From positions 6,676-40,127 of the forward strand of contig JAAFHV010000056.1 in assembly GCA_013297655.1 (NCBI GenBank): DNA of 33,452 nucleotides, given 5' to 3'. The position numbers were made by a program, and so were the translations under genes. Shown here one piece after another: positions 7,744-16,203 of the stretch (position 1 is the stretch's first letter; every line of letters begins with the position of its first letter). Under the pieces are notes generated by a model, which was given only the letters and a program-made list of their open reading frames with translations, searched no databases and was not told the DNA's origin. This DNA is from Myxococcales bacterium. Its GTDB lineage: Bacteria > Myxococcota_A > Polyangia > Polyangiales > Polyangiaceae.

Positions 7744-8439
7744 TCAGCGCGCGGCGAGGAGCGCCGTGACCGAGGTCGACCTTGGGTCGGCCGCCGCCGT
7801 CTTCGTCGCGCCGCAGACCGCGGGCGAAGCGGCCATTCCCTCGCACCGCTTCATCGCCAGCGCCGCTCCGGGGGTGTCGCCCTTTTCGGCGCGAAGCCGC
7901 GAAAGCGCAGCGTAGGCCGCGGGGCTGCCCATGAGATCTTTCTGCGCGAGGCCGTCGAGGATCTTGAACCCCTCGGCCTTCGTGTGCGGAAGCCGCGCGA
8001 GGGCCTCGCCGAGGTCGGCTTGGACGGCCGGATCGTTGGGACGCTTCTGGTCGATCTCGCGGAGCGATTGCACCGCCCACTCCAGGTTCGCGACGCGGGT
8101 CCAGGTCTGGTTTCCGCCGAGAGCGAGGTTGCCGTCGGCGCGGACCGCCGCGAGCGCGAACACGCGAAGTGCGCGTGTCTTCAGGGGATCTTTGCCTGCC
8201 TCTTCGCCCCGGATGCTCGAGAACGAGGCGAGCACCTTGCGCGCGGCAACCACGGGCTGTCCTTGCTCGAGCAGCTTCTCGGCCGCCGCGACCTCGAGGA
8301 CCGGGCTCGGCTTCACGCGGACCTGCTCGGTGGGCGCGAGGCGGACGGACATCCCACACGCGGAGGCCGCCGAAGGGACGAGCGCGAGCGCGAACGATGC
8401 GACGATGGCGAGCGAGGCGGCACGGGAGGTGGGCTTCAT
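7744..8439 (-). CDS. Exported TPR-like protein, first gene of the cytochrome operon
   Basis: The protein has 231 residues. It has a signal peptide (about 1-27, ending SAASA before Cys28). The rest is alpha-helical with degenerate tetratricopeptide-like repeats: EKLLEQGQPVVAARKVL, NLEWAVQSLREIDQKRPNDP and AALSRLRAEKGDTPGAALAM. The last repeats match the TPR pattern best. It probably works as a periplasmic scaffold for protein contact. An ordinary GGAG ribosome-binding site precedes the ATG. The cytochrome and thioredoxin genes follow with no gap, so a role in the assembly or function of that cytochrome is plausible but inferred. The family is not known to me. Confidence 0.78.
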   Translation of the reverse strand: MKPTSRAASLAIVASFALALVPSAASACGMSVRLAPTEQVRVKPSPVLEVAAAEKLLEQGQPVVAARKVLASFSSIRGEEAGKDPLKTRALRVFALAAVRADGNLALGGNQTWTRVANLEWAVQSLREIDQKRPNDPAVQADLGEALARLPHTKAEGFKILDGLAQKDLMGSPAAYAALSRLRAEKGDTPGAALAMKRCEGMAASPAVCGATKTAAADPRSTSVTALLAAR

Positions 8440-8794
8440 TTGGGGCTCCGAGTGGGGGAGAGGACGTCGTCGAACGCTTCGGCACGGCAAAGGCTTTCGC
8501 CTCGGGAAATTTTCTCGGCGGCTCGAGACGCGCGAAGCGGGCCAGACCTCTCTCCGTCGCAGAAGTTCCCGATGTCGTGACACCGAGGCGCGACGAATCG
8601 CCCGAACGCGCCCCCAACCGGCGAGCGCGACCCCGCCGCGAACGACGAAACGACACGCGACGGTCCTGAAATTCCCCACGAACCTCGCCGGTTTCGCAGA
8701 GCGTCATCGGTACGCCTTTGAAATTGCAGTCAGACTTGCGTTAAGTGGGCGGGCGCAACTCTCAACAGAGGCGCGCCGCAAAAAGGAGCCGCTG
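8440..8794. promoter_or_regulatory. 355-bp divergent intergenic region with the PDH operon promoter
   Basis: The region lies between the leftward TPR-cytochrome operon and the rightward pyruvate dehydrogenase operon. A sigma70-like promoter for the latter is TTGAAA (8718-8723), a 17-bp spacer, then TTAAGT (8741-8746). That leaves a leader of about 40 nt with an AAAAGGAG ribosome-binding site before the ATG at 8795. I see no clear promoter for the leftward operon and no gene in the rest. Confidence 0.5.
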
Positions 8795-9802
8795 ATGAGC
8801 GAATCGCCCCCTAGCCCCCGTCCCTCGGTGCTTCCACCACCGGCCCCCGAGCATTTGGCCGAGCTCTATCGGCAGATGTTCGTCATCCGTCGGTGCGAAG
8901 AAGAGGCCGCGCGCGCCTACGCGCAGGGCAAGATCGGCGGGTTCCTCCACCTCTACATCGGCCAAGAGGCGGTCGCGGTCGGCGCGTGCGCGGCCCTCCA
9001 ACCCGACGACTACGTGGTCACCACCTACCGCGATCACGGCATGGCGATCGCGAAGGGCATGAGCTCGAAGGCGATGATGGCCGAGCTGTACGGCAAAAAG
9101 ACCGGCTGCTCGAAAGGCCTCGGCGGCTCGATGCACATGTTCGACGCGGCGACGAACATGCTCGGCGGTTACGGCATCGTCGGCGCGCACATCCCGCTCG
9201 CGGCCGGCGCGGCGTTCGCGTCCAAGTACCGCAACGACGGTCGCGTCACGCTCTGCTTTTACGGCGAGGGCGCGGTGTCGATCGGCGGGTTCCACGAGGG
9301 AGTTTCGCTCGCGGCCCTCTGGAAGCTGCCGATCGTGTTCATCTGCGAGAACAACGAGTACTCGATGGGCACGCCGCTCTCGCGCAGCATGTCGGTCGAG
9401 GACACGTCGCTCAAGGCGCTCGGTTACGGCGTGGAGCGCGATCGTTTCTTCGCCGACGACGTGAACCTGGTCGAGCACCGCATCGCCGCCGCCGTGAAGC
9501 GCGCACGCGAAGAGTCGCAGCCGACCGTGATCGAGGTGCGCACGTACCGCTTCCGCGGCCACAGCATGAGCGATCCGGCGAAGTACCGGACGTCGAACGA
9601 GGTCGAGGAGCAGAAGCGCCGCGACCCGCTGCTTCTGGCGCGCCGCGAGCTCGTCGATGCGCTCGGCGAAGAGCGCGTGAAGGCGATCGACGCGGAGGTC
9701 GAGGCCGAGGTCGCCGACGCCGTGAAGTTCGCCGAAGAGAGCCCCGAACCGGACGCGAGCGTGCTCGAGCCCACCACCTACGACGGCCCGTTCGCCGCCT
9801 GA
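8795..9802 (+). CDS. pdhA: Pyruvate dehydrogenase E1 component, alpha subunit
   Basis: This 335-residue subunit makes the thiamine-diphosphate enzyme that decarboxylates pyruvate, together with the beta subunit. The N-terminus has the IRRCEEEAARAYAQGKIGGF and YIGQEAV segments typical of E1alpha, with TYRDHG (His81) near the active site. The thiamine-binding motif spans GEGA (157-160) to NN (186-187). The usual Asp of GDG is Glu here, as also occurs in branched-chain E1alpha. The loop RFRGHSMSD is present. Pyruvate rather than a branched-chain oxo-acid is favoured by overall sequence and operon order, but acetoin dehydrogenase cannot be fully excluded. The Shine-Dalgarno AAAAGGAG is strong. 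Confidence 0.92.
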   Translation: MSESPPSPRPSVLPPPAPEHLAELYRQMFVIRRCEEEAARAYAQGKIGGFLHLYIGQEAVAVGACAALQPDDYVVTTYRDHGMAIAKGMSSKAMMAELYGKKTGCSKGLGGSMHMFDAATNMLGGYGIVGAHIPLAAGAAFASKYRNDGRVTLCFYGEGAVSIGGFHEGVSLAALWKLPIVFICENNEYSMGTPLSRSMSVEDTSLKALGYGVERDRFFADDVNLVEHRIAAAVKRAREESQPTVIEVRTYRFRGHSMSDPAKYRTSNEVEEQKRRDPLLLARRELVDALGEERVKAIDAEVEAEVADAVKFAEESPEPDASVLEPTTYDGPFAA

Positions 9803-9815
9803 GAGGAAGACCCAG

Positions 9816-10802
9816 ATGCGAACGTTGAGGTACCGCGAGGCCCTGCGCGAAGCGATGATCGAAGAGATGGAGCGCGACGACCGCGTCTTTCTCATGGGCG
9901 AAGAGGTCGGCCACTACCAGGGCGCCTACAAGGTGTCCGAAGGCATGCTCGAGAAATTCGGAGAGCGACGCGTGATCGACACGCCCATCGCCGAGTCCGG
10001 CTTCGCGGGCATCGGAGTGGGCGCCGCGATGGTGGGCCTCCGCCCGATCATCGAGTTCATGACGTGGAACTTCTCCGCCGTCGCGTTCGACCAAATCCTG
10101 AACAGCGCCGCGAAGATACGCCAAATGTCAGGCGGCCAGTTCAGTTGCCCGATCGTGTTCCGCGGCCCGAACGCGAGCGCGAAACAAGTGGGCAGCCAGC
10201 ATTCCCACGCGATGGAGCACTTCTACGCGCACGTACCCGGCTTGAAGGTGCTCGCGCCTTCGTTCCCGGCCGACGTGAAGGGCCTCATGAAGGCCGCGAT
10301 CCGCGACGACAATCCGGTCCTCTTCATGGAATCGGAGACGCTCTACTCCGTGAAGGGAGAAGTCCCGGACAACCTCGAGCCGATGGAGATCGGCAAGGCG
10401 AACGTGGTGCGCGAAGGCACCGACTGCACGATCGTGACCTACTCGCGGATGACCCACGTCTCGCTCGAGGTCGCCGAGGAGCTCGCGAAAGAAGGCATCT
10501 CGGTCGAGGTCGTCGACCTTCGCTCGCTGCGCCCGCTCGACGAGGAGACCGTGATCCGCTCGGTGAAGAAGACGCACCGTTGCGTGGTCGTGCACGAGGG
10601 CTGGCCCTACGGGGGTGTCGGCGCAGAGGTGTCGGACCGTGTCCAGCGCCTCGCGTTCGACTACCTCGACGCTCCGATCTTGCGCGTGACGAACCTCGAC
10701 GTTCCGATGCCGTACAACGCGAAGCTCGAGCAGCACGTGATGCCGAACAAGGAACGCGTACTCGCGACCGTGAAGCGCGCGGTCTCGCGCGGGAGGAGCT
10801 AG
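9816..10802 (+). CDS. pdhB: Pyruvate dehydrogenase E1 component, beta subunit
   Basis: This 328-residue partner of E1alpha completes the thiamine-diphosphate site. Family segments visible in order are [40 protein letters not shown] (interface), the IEFMTWNF motif, [17 protein letters not shown], and the C-terminal domain with [15 protein letters not shown] and VVVHEGW. The length is normal. It starts 13 nt after pdhA with a GAGAGGAAG ribosome-binding site and ends 4 nt before the E2 gene, so all three are one operon. Confidence 0.94.
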   Translation: MRTLRYREALREAMIEEMERDDRVFLMGEEVGHYQGAYKVSEGMLEKFGERRVIDTPIAESGFAGIGVGAAMVGLRPIIEFMTWNFSAVAFDQILNSAAKIRQMSGGQFSCPIVFRGPNASAKQVGSQHSHAMEHFYAHVPGLKVLAPSFPADVKGLMKAAIRDDNPVLFMESETLYSVKGEVPDNLEPMEIGKANVVREGTDCTIVTYSRMTHVSLEVAEELAKEGISVEVVDLRSLRPLDEETVIRSVKKTHRCVVVHEGWPYGGVGAEVSDRVQRLAFDYLDAPILRVTNLDVPMPYNAKLEQHVMPNKERVLATVKRAVSRGRS

Positions 10803-10806
10803 TCCG

Positions 10807-12273
10807 ATGGCGAAGATTCTCGACATGCCGAAGCTCTCTCCGACGATGGAAGAGGGAGTGCTCTCCGCGTGGCACAAAAAAGCGGGCGACACGGTAGAGG
10901 TGGACGATCTCCTCGCCGAGGTCGAGACCGACAAAGCGACGATGGAATTTCGCGCGTTCGATCGTGGCACGTTGCTCGAGCTGCTCGTGCCAGCCGGCAC
11001 CGTCGTGAAGCTCGGCCAAGCGGTCGCGATCCTCGGCAACCCAGGAGAGGACATCTCCTCCCTCAAGGCCACGAGCAGCGGCGGCTCCGAGCAGACGGCT
11101 CCGGCGCAGCCTGCCCCAGCGCCTGAGGTGAAAGCACAGCCAGAGGCCCCCGCAGCCGAGGTCGATGCCGTGGCCAATCCACGCCCCGAGACCGGTTTGG
11201 AGAAGGCGCCCGCTCCGGCACCGGTGGAAGCGAAGGCGCCGCCTGCGCAGCCGCAGCCGAAGCCCGCGACGGGCACCAAGCCCTCTCGCCCGATCGTCCG
11301 GAAGGGCGGTCTCCTCGATCGCACCGAGTACGCTGCAGAGGAAGAAGCGCCCGAGGGCGAAGAGGTGCTCGCGTCTCCGTACGTTCGCAAGCTGGCTCGC
11401 GATCGCGGAGTCGACCTCGACAAAGCGAAGGGGACCGGGAAGCACGGTCGCGTGCTCCCCGAGGATCTCGACGCGATCGGAAAAGTCGCCGCCACGCCCG
11501 CGGCGCCGGCTCCCGCGACGGCTCTCGCGAAGACCGCGACGTCGTCCCTCGCCGCGCCGGAGGTGAAGCCGCTCTCGCCGATGCGAAAGACGATCGCGCG
11601 CAGGCTGGTCGAATCGAAGAAGACGGTCCCGCACTTCTATCTGACGATCGACGTGAACGCCGCGCCCCTCGCCGCGCTCCGCGAAGAGGTGAACGCGAAG
11701 TTCGCAGCGTCTGCCCCGAAGCCCAAAGAAGGCGACCCGCCGCCGCCGAAGGTGAGCGTCAACGACTTCCTCGTGAAGGCCGTCGCGCTCGCGCTCGTCA
11801 AGGTTCCGGAGTGCAACGCGCAGTTCACCGACGAGGCGATCCTCCTCCACCAACGGGTCGACATCTCCGTCGCCGTGGCGGTGCCCGATGGGCTCGTCAC
11901 GCCGGTCGTGCGAAACGCCGACACGCTCAGCGTGCTCGCGATATCGCAGCAAATCCGAGAGCTTGCACGCAAGGCACGCTCGAAGAAGCTCCGCCCGGAG
12001 GAGATGTCGGACGGCACGTTCTCGATCTCGAACCTCGGCATGTTCGGCATCGACACGTTCTCCGCCGTGATCAACCCGCCCGAAGGCGCGATCCTCGCCG
12101 TCGGCCGCGTGCGCGACGAGGCGGTGGTCGAAAACGGCGCGGTCGTCGCGGGCAAGCGCCTCGGGATGACCCTCTCGTGCGACCACCGAGTCATCGACGG
12201 CGCGATCGGCGCCGCGTTCCTCGCGGAGCTCCGCCAGCTCGTCGAAAATCCGATGCTCGTGCTCGCGGGCTGA
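10807..12273 (+). CDS. pdhC: Dihydrolipoamide acetyltransferase (PDH E2)
   Basis: This 488-residue core subunit moves the acetyl group to CoA. It has a single N-terminal lipoyl domain with the lipoylated lysine K43 in [10 protein letters not shown] long Ala/Pro-rich linker runs from about 90 to 185. The peripheral-subunit-binding domain follows ([15 protein letters not shown] ... GRVLPEDL, about 188-222). The catalytic domain has the active-site DHRVIDG (His460). The linker contains many Pro-Ala and Lys-Ala pairs, as usual for a swinging arm. No dihydrolipoamide dehydrogenase (E3) gene follows, so E3 must come from elsewhere. The lipoyl synthase gene is 9 kb away in the same window. Confidence 0.95.
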   Translation: MAKILDMPKLSPTMEEGVLSAWHKKAGDTVEVDDLLAEVETDKATMEFRAFDRGTLLELLVPAGTVVKLGQAVAILGNPGEDISSLKATSSGGSEQTAPAQPAPAPEVKAQPEAPAAEVDAVANPRPETGLEKAPAPAPVEAKAPPAQPQPKPATGTKPSRPIVRKGGLLDRTEYAAEEEAPEGEEVLASPYVRKLARDRGVDLDKAKGTGKHGRVLPEDLDAIGKVAATPAAPAPATALAKTATSSLAAPEVKPLSPMRKTIARRLVESKKTVPHFYLTIDVNAAPLAALREEVNAKFAASAPKPKEGDPPPPKVSVNDFLVKAVALALVKVPECNAQFTDEAILLHQRVDISVAVAVPDGLVTPVVRNADTLSVLAISQQIRELARKARSKKLRPEEMSDGTFSISNLGMFGIDTFSAVINPPEGAILAVGRVRDEAVVENGAVVAGKRLGMTLSCDHRVIDGAIGAAFLAELRQLVENPMLVLAG

Positions 12274-12274
12274 C

Positions 12275-12454
12275 GTTCGCGGCGTCGCTCGGTCCTGCGG
12301 ACCTTTGTCCCCACGGTCCATCGTGCCTTCCGTACGAGCTTCGCGCGTCCGGTTGGCACGGTACGTTCGTGACGTCGCTCGGTCCGTCGGACCTCCCTCC
12401 CCACGGTCCATCGGGCCACCGGTCCGAGCTGCGCTCGTCCCGTTGGCACCGTAG
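12275..12454. repeat. Tandem repeat, 2 x 90 bp, about 81% identical
   Basis: Unit 1 is 12275-12364 and unit 2 is 12365-12454, with 73 of 90 positions the same by my count. A 6-bp start of a third unit (GTTCGT) follows. Each unit holds a palindrome with conserved arms and a changed centre (GGTCC-TGC-GGACC at 12291-12303, GGTCC-GTC-GGACC at 12381-12393), then the invariant CCACGGTCCATCG. The array starts 1 nt after the E2 stop codon and ends just before the promoter of the next gene. The stretch has no ribosome-binding site or sensible gene. Confidence 0.85.
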
Positions 12455-12479
12455 GTTCGTCGTGGGCCGCCTTTTTCGC

Positions 12480-12485
12480 TACGCT
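12480..12485 (+). promoter_or_regulatory. Putative -10 element, leaderless start of the FGE-like gene
   Basis: TACGCT lies 6 nt before the ATG at 12492, and no Shine-Dalgarno is present. It matches TANNNT. No good -35 is seen at 16-18 bp upstream, where the end of the 90-bp repeat lies. Confidence 0.5.
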
Positions 12486-12491
12486 GCGCCC

Positions 12492-13454
12492 ATGCGTCGC
12501 GCGAAGAGGGCCGGCTCGCGGATGTCCGTGCTCGCCGCGGTCGCAGCATGCAGCGCTGCGGCCACGCTCTCGTCGCACGCCACGGCGGGCCTTCGTTGGC
12601 CCAACACCCTGCCCGAAGCGGGCAAAGCACGCGCCGACGTCCGTGACGTCGTGGTGCTCTCCGTTCCGCGCCCGAGCAAAGTTCGCATCGCGGGCGGTGT
12701 ATTCAACATGGGCTCCACTCCCCTCGAGATGCAGCTCGCCGCAAACGCGTGCCAAAACGAGGTCGGCCGCGACGACTGCCCGAGCCTCCTCCAAGCGCTC
12801 CGCGCCGAAGGTCACATCCACGAGGTCGAGCTCTCGCCGTACGATCTCGATCGGACGGAGGTCACGGTCGAGGACTACGACCGGTGCGTGTCCGCCGGCG
12901 CATGCGCCGCACCCGGATTTTCGAGGACGGATCCACGCTTTGCGCGCCCGCGCTTGCCCGTCACGCACGTGTCGTTCGACGACGCGCGTTCGTACTGCAC
13001 CTTCGCCGGCGGAAGGCTCCCCACCGAGGCCGAGTTCGAGCTCGCGGCGCGGGGCCCCGAAGGCCGACGGTACCCGTGGGGGCGGCTCTGGAACACGCAC
13101 CTCGCCAACCACGGCGCGCTCGCGGTCGACGCCACCGACGCACGCGACGGCTTCGCCGGGCTCGCCGAGGTGGGCTCCTTCCCGGACGGCGCCACGCCGC
13201 AAGGTATCCTCGATCTCGCGGGCAACGTGGAGGAGTGGGTCTCGGACTTCTTCCTCGTCGATGGCGACGGCTTCGGGTACAGCGGCGCGAAAGAGATCGA
13301 TCCGAAGGGGCCGCCGACCGGCACCGGCCACGTGCTCCGCGGCGGTTCGTACCACTCCCCGCCGTTCCTCGTGCGCGGGGCAGCGCGCGGCCGAACGCTC
13401 TCCACGCGCGCGAGCGACATCGGGTTTCGCTGCGCCTACGGGGCGAAAAAGTAG
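12492..13454 (+). CDS. Exported formylglycine-generating-enzyme-like (SUMF1-type) protein
   Basis: The protein has 320 residues. An N-terminal export signal (about 1-32, ending SHATA) is followed by a SUMF1/PvdO/EgtB-fold domain. Recognisable segments in order are GGVFNMGS, YDLDRTEVTVEDYDRCV, PVTHVSFDDARSYC, GGRLPTEAEFELAARG, YPWG, GNVEEWVSDFF and VLRGGSYHSPPFL ... GFRCAY. Proteins of this fold oxidise sulfatase cysteines to formylglycine, or serve other Fe- or Cu-dependent roles. In myxobacteria many copies are of unknown purpose and often accompany kinases. No sulfatase gene is in the window, so formylglycine formation is not supported. The following phosphoesterase is on the same strand but has its own promoter-like hexamer. 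Confidence 0.85.
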   Translation: MRRAKRAGSRMSVLAAVAACSAAATLSSHATAGLRWPNTLPEAGKARADVRDVVVLSVPRPSKVRIAGGVFNMGSTPLEMQLAANACQNEVGRDDCPSLLQALRAEGHIHEVELSPYDLDRTEVTVEDYDRCVSAGACAAPGFSRTDPRFARPRLPVTHVSFDDARSYCTFAGGRLPTEAEFELAARGPEGRRYPWGRLWNTHLANHGALAVDATDARDGFAGLAEVGSFPDGATPQGILDLAGNVEEWVSDFFLVDGDGFGYSGAKEIDPKGPPTGTGHVLRGGSYHSPPFLVRGAARGRTLSTRASDIGFRCAYGAKK

Positions 13455-13500
13455 CGTATTTTGCGCATGTTCTCCTGCCCCGAGGGCGACCCGTTCGGAG

Positions 13501-13506
13501 TAGTCT
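13501..13506 (+). promoter_or_regulatory. Putative -10 element, leaderless start of the phosphoesterase gene
   Basis: TAGTCT lies exactly 7 nt before the GTG at 13514. The GGGGA between them is too close to the start to be a normal ribosome-binding site. Confidence 0.45.
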
Positions 13507-13513
13507 CCGGGGA

Positions 13514-14431
13514 GTGAAAGTCGCCCACATCTCGGACCTGCACGTCCTCGATCTCGTCGGGGTCCCGAGGCTCGCCTACGCGAACAAACGGCTCCTCGGC
13601 TACGCGAACATTCGCTTCAAGCGCAAGCACGTGCACCGCGCCGACACGGTCGCCAAGATTTGCCGCGCGATCAGCGCCGCGAAGGTCGACCACGTCGTCG
13701 TCACCGGCGATCTGACGAACCTCGGCCTCGAGACCGAGTTCCGCGCCGCGCTTCGCATTCTGCATGACGAGCTGTCCCTCGCCCCGAGCGAAGTGAGCGT
13801 CATCCCCGGCAACCACGACGCCTACGTGAACGACACGCGCCTACGCCCGTTCTCGACGATGTACCAAGACTACACGTCGAGCGACCTTCCGGAGTTCGCG
13901 CTCCCGCTCGGAGGCGGGAATTTCCCCTTCGTTCGCCTCCGCGGTCCGCTCGCGATCGTGGGCCTCTCCAGCGCAGTCCCACGCTTGCCGTTCGTCGCGG
14001 CGGGCGTCCTCGGTGACGCCCAACGGCGCGCGCTCCGCAGCATCTTGCTTCACCCCGAGGTGCGCCGTCGCACGCCGGTGGTGCTCGTCCACCACCCGAG
14101 CCACGGCCCGGCCTCGAAGCTGAAGCTGCTCGTCGAGGGTCTCCACGACGGCGCCGGCCTCGAGCGCGACCTGGCCGAGTCGCACCCCGCCGTCATCCTC
14201 CACGGTCACCTTCACCGTCGGCTCCAGCGCTGCGAGCGCGGGAACACCGGGCTCGTCGTCATCGGCGCGACGAGCGCGTCGCTTCACCACGCCGATCCGG
14301 ACCGCAGCGCTGGCTACAACCTCTACGACTTCGACGACACGACAGGGCAGCTCTTGGCCACCTCCGCCCAGGTGCTCGCCGAGGACGGCTCGTCGTTCGT
14401 GTCGCGGAACGTCCCCGAAGGCTCCTGGTAA
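13514..14431 (+). CDS. Calcineurin-like metallophosphoesterase
   Basis: This 305-residue cytoplasmic protein has no signal peptide. All metal-binding blocks of the family are present: SDLH (Asp8, His10), GDLTN, the GNHD block (VIPGNHDAY), VHHP and GHLH (ILHGHLHRR). Such enzymes hydrolyse phosphodiesters, including cyclic nucleotides or nucleotide-sugar lipids (CpdA- or LpxH-like). The sequence seen does not decide which. The GTG start is used because the motif DLH must sit about 8 residues from the N-terminus, and TAGTCT precedes it by 7 nt. It ends a rightward run that started with the PDH operon. Confidence 0.9.
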   Translation: MKVAHISDLHVLDLVGVPRLAYANKRLLGYANIRFKRKHVHRADTVAKICRAISAAKVDHVVVTGDLTNLGLETEFRAALRILHDELSLAPSEVSVIPGNHDAYVNDTRLRPFSTMYQDYTSSDLPEFALPLGGGNFPFVRLRGPLAIVGLSSAVPRLPFVAAGVLGDAQRRALRSILLHPEVRRRTPVVLVHHPSHGPASKLKLLVEGLHDGAGLERDLAESHPAVILHGHLHRRLQRCERGNTGLVVIGATSASLHHADPDRSAGYNLYDFDDTTGQLLATSAQVLAEDGSSFVSRNVPEGSW

Positions 14432-14539
14432 CCGCGGCACGGCGGCGAAGGGCCTCGACAGTTGCGCGCGAAGGCGGCGATCGGTCAACCGGCCGATACG
14501 TGCACTTTGCACACGACGTGCTTGCCCCGCGCGGTCGAC

Positions 14540-14574
14540 AAAAAAGAGAGGCCCGCGGCGTAAAGCGGCGGGCC
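14540..14574 (-). terminator. Rho-independent terminator of cspA
   Basis: Read leftward, the inverted repeat GGCCCGC/GCGGGCC (14568-14574 with 14550-14556) is followed by CTCTCTTTTTTGTCG. The hairpin begins about 28 bp after the cspA stop. It also faces the convergent phosphoesterase gene, but the T-tract serves only the leftward transcript. Confidence 0.75.
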
Positions 14575-14602
14575 CGACTTTGCTAAGGTGAGGCGACGAC
14601 GC

Positions 14603-14833
14603 TCAGGACGGCGCGGCCGCTTCCATCGCTCCGTCTTGGCGGAGCACGTTCACGGCCTGGAGACCCTTCGGCCCTTCCTTGATCTCGAACTCGACGAGCT
14701 CGTCCTCGAACAGCCTGCGACGGCCGTCTCCCGAGATTTGTGAGTAGTGAACGAAGACGTCGGGACCTTCATCTTGCTTGATGAACCCCCAGCCCTTTTC
14801 GTCGTTGAACCACTTCACGCGACCAACTGCCAT
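14603..14833 (-). CDS. cspA: Cold-shock domain protein
   Basis: This 76-residue single-stranded nucleic-acid-binding protein of the CspA family acts as an RNA chaperone. It has the N-terminal VKWFN, RNP1 KGWGFI and RNP2 DVFVHY, plus the short acidic loop FEDELVEFE. The ATG at 14831-14833 is chosen because the family starts just before GRVKWFN and a GGAGG site stands 7 nt upstream; a longer frame upstream has no support. It is slightly longer than E. coli CspA (70 aa) because of an Ala-rich tail. It is monocistronic, with its own promoter and terminator. Cold induction is possible but not shown by the sequence. Confidence 0.95.
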   Translation of the reverse strand: MAVGRVKWFNDEKGWGFIKQDEGPDVFVHYSQISGDGRRRLFEDELVEFEIKEGPKGLQAVNVLRQDGAMEAAAPS

Positions 14834-14897
14834 CGAAAGCCTCCACTCGTGTTGCTTCGCACGGACGAGCCGACTGCTCTCGCTCAAGCGGAAAGCC

Positions 14898-14927
14898 ACC
14901 GTAGGCGGCCATGGACACCCCGGTCAA
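14898..14927 (-). promoter_or_regulatory. sigma70-type promoter of cspA
   Basis: On the minus strand -35 TTGACC (14922-14927), an 18-bp spacer and -10 TACGGT (14898-14903) are seen. Transcription would start near 14891 and give a 5' leader of nearly 60 nt before the ATG. Confidence 0.6.
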
Positions 14928-15006
14928 CCCCGAATCAGCGTGCACTTTCCATGCATCTCCGTCACACGCGAAGCCGGCGCCGGTCGACGAAACGCGCGCG
15001 CCGCGG

Positions 15007-16203
15007 CTACTTCTTCTTCTCGGTTTTTCCGGCTTTTTCGCTCTTTTCGAGCGCGTCGAGCTCTTCCAGGTTCGCCACCACGCGTGGGTCCTGGGGATCG
15101 AGCGCGCGCGCCTTTTCGAGCGCGGCGCGAGCCTCTGCGCGCGTCTTCGGATCTTTCGCGAGCGCCGTCGCGAGGTTGATCCACGCGCTCGCGAGCTTGT
15201 CGTCGAGGCGAATCGCCTCACGATAGCTCGCGACGGCTTGATCGCGCTTTCCTTGGAGCTGAAGGGCATATCCAAGATTGGAGCGGAAGGTCGCGCGACT
15301 CGGGTCGAGCGCGACCGCCTTTTCGAGCTCCCTCATCGCGCCGACAAAATCGTTCTTCGCGAGGAGGGCGGTGCCGAGATCCGAGCGCGCGCGAGCGTCG
15401 TTCGGGTCGATGCGCGCCTCTGCTTCGTATTCTTTCACCGCGTCTTCCACGCGCCCGCGCATGAAGAGCACGGTGCCCAAGTTGCCGTGCCGCGGCGCGC
15501 TTCCCGGATCGAGCTCCACCGCTTTGGCGAGCTCCGCGACCGCCTCTTCGCCCTTGCCGGAAGCGAGGAGCGCGACCCCGAGGGCAGAGCGCACCTCCGG
15601 TTCGGCAGGCAAGAGACGCGCGGCCTTGCGGAGAGGCTCGATCGCCAGCGGCGCGTCGCCGAGGAGCAACTGCGTGCGCCCCACCTCGGCGTGCGCGGGG
15701 GCGTACTCGGGCTCCATTTTGGCCATTCGCTCGAGGGTCTGGAGCGCGGTGCGCACCTTCGTGTTGCCCTTCGCGGCGGCGTAGTCGAGGCTCGGAGTGA
15801 GCTTGGCGACGTCGCACCGAACGTGCCCCACGATCGGCGCCGCGCGCTTGGGAAAAGCCTTCGCCGCGTCGAGGTAGATCTTCTGCGCGCCGGCGAAATC
15901 GTCCTTCGCGTAGGCCGCGTCGCCCTCTCGCAGCTTCGCGTCGAGGGCCGCGTCGCCCGTGCTCGCGAGCGGCACGATCGTCGGCTTCGGCGCAGGATAG
16001 GTGGTCTCGACCGGCTTCGGTGCCGCCGCATCGGCCACGATCTCGGCCACGGGAGGGCGCGGAGGATCTTCGTAAGCGACGGGCGGCGGCGGGGGCGGAC
16101 GCGCGGGCTCTTGCGGATCGCAAGCCGCACCGAGACTGGCGAGCCCGAGGGCGAGGAGCAGCACGAGGGGCCCAGGCCCGAGCACCACGCGTGCGCAGCT
16201 CAT
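15007..16203 (-). CDS. TPR lipoprotein, last gene of the yeaH-spoVR operon
   Basis: The protein has 398 residues. A lipoprotein signal (lipobox LGAAC, Cys28) and a Pro-rich linker (about 33-80) lead to a string of tetratricopeptide repeats filling the rest. Clear repeat cores include ALGVALLASGKGEEAVAEL, GTVLFMRGRVEDAVKEYE, GTALLAKNDFVGAMRELE and LGYALQLQGKRDQAVASYR. The C-terminus is Lys/Glu-rich. It probably provides protein-protein contacts at the periplasmic face of a membrane. Its ATG overlaps the stop of the HEPN-like gene, so it is expressed with yeaH, spoVR and that gene. A functional link to the PrkA/YeaH/SpoVR pathway is suggested by the coupling only. Confidence 0.85.
   Translation of the reverse strand: MSCARVVLGPGPLVLLLALGLASLGAACDPQEPARPPPPPPVAYEDPPRPPVAEIVADAAAPKPVETTYPAPKPTIVPLASTGDAALDAKLREGDAAYAKDDFAGAQKIYLDAAKAFPKRAAPIVGHVRCDVAKLTPSLDYAAAKGNTKVRTALQTLERMAKMEPEYAPAHAEVGRTQLLLGDAPLAIEPLRKAARLLPAEPEVRSALGVALLASGKGEEAVAELAKAVELDPGSAPRHGNLGTVLFMRGRVEDAVKEYEAEARIDPNDARARSDLGTALLAKNDFVGAMRELEKAVALDPSRATFRSNLGYALQLQGKRDQAVASYREAIRLDDKLASAWINLATALAKDPKTRAEARAALEKARALDPQDPRVVANLEELDALEKSEKAGKTEKKK

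Noticed and set aside
6603-7769. 388-codon plus-strand frame over the cytochrome gene
   Set aside because: The minus strand has four CXXCH sites, a signal peptide and operon junctions. The plus frame is a shadow.
10128-12630. Long minus-strand open frames (455 and 768 codons) over the PDH genes
   Set aside because: They lie antisense to clear E1beta and E2 genes. Their Arg/His/Asp-rich translations have no motif. In GC-rich DNA such shadows are expected.
12492-13454. Calling the SUMF1-fold protein a true formylglycine-generating enzyme
   Set aside because: No sulfatase is nearby, and I cannot verify the active-site cysteine pair. The fold is shared with many other functions.
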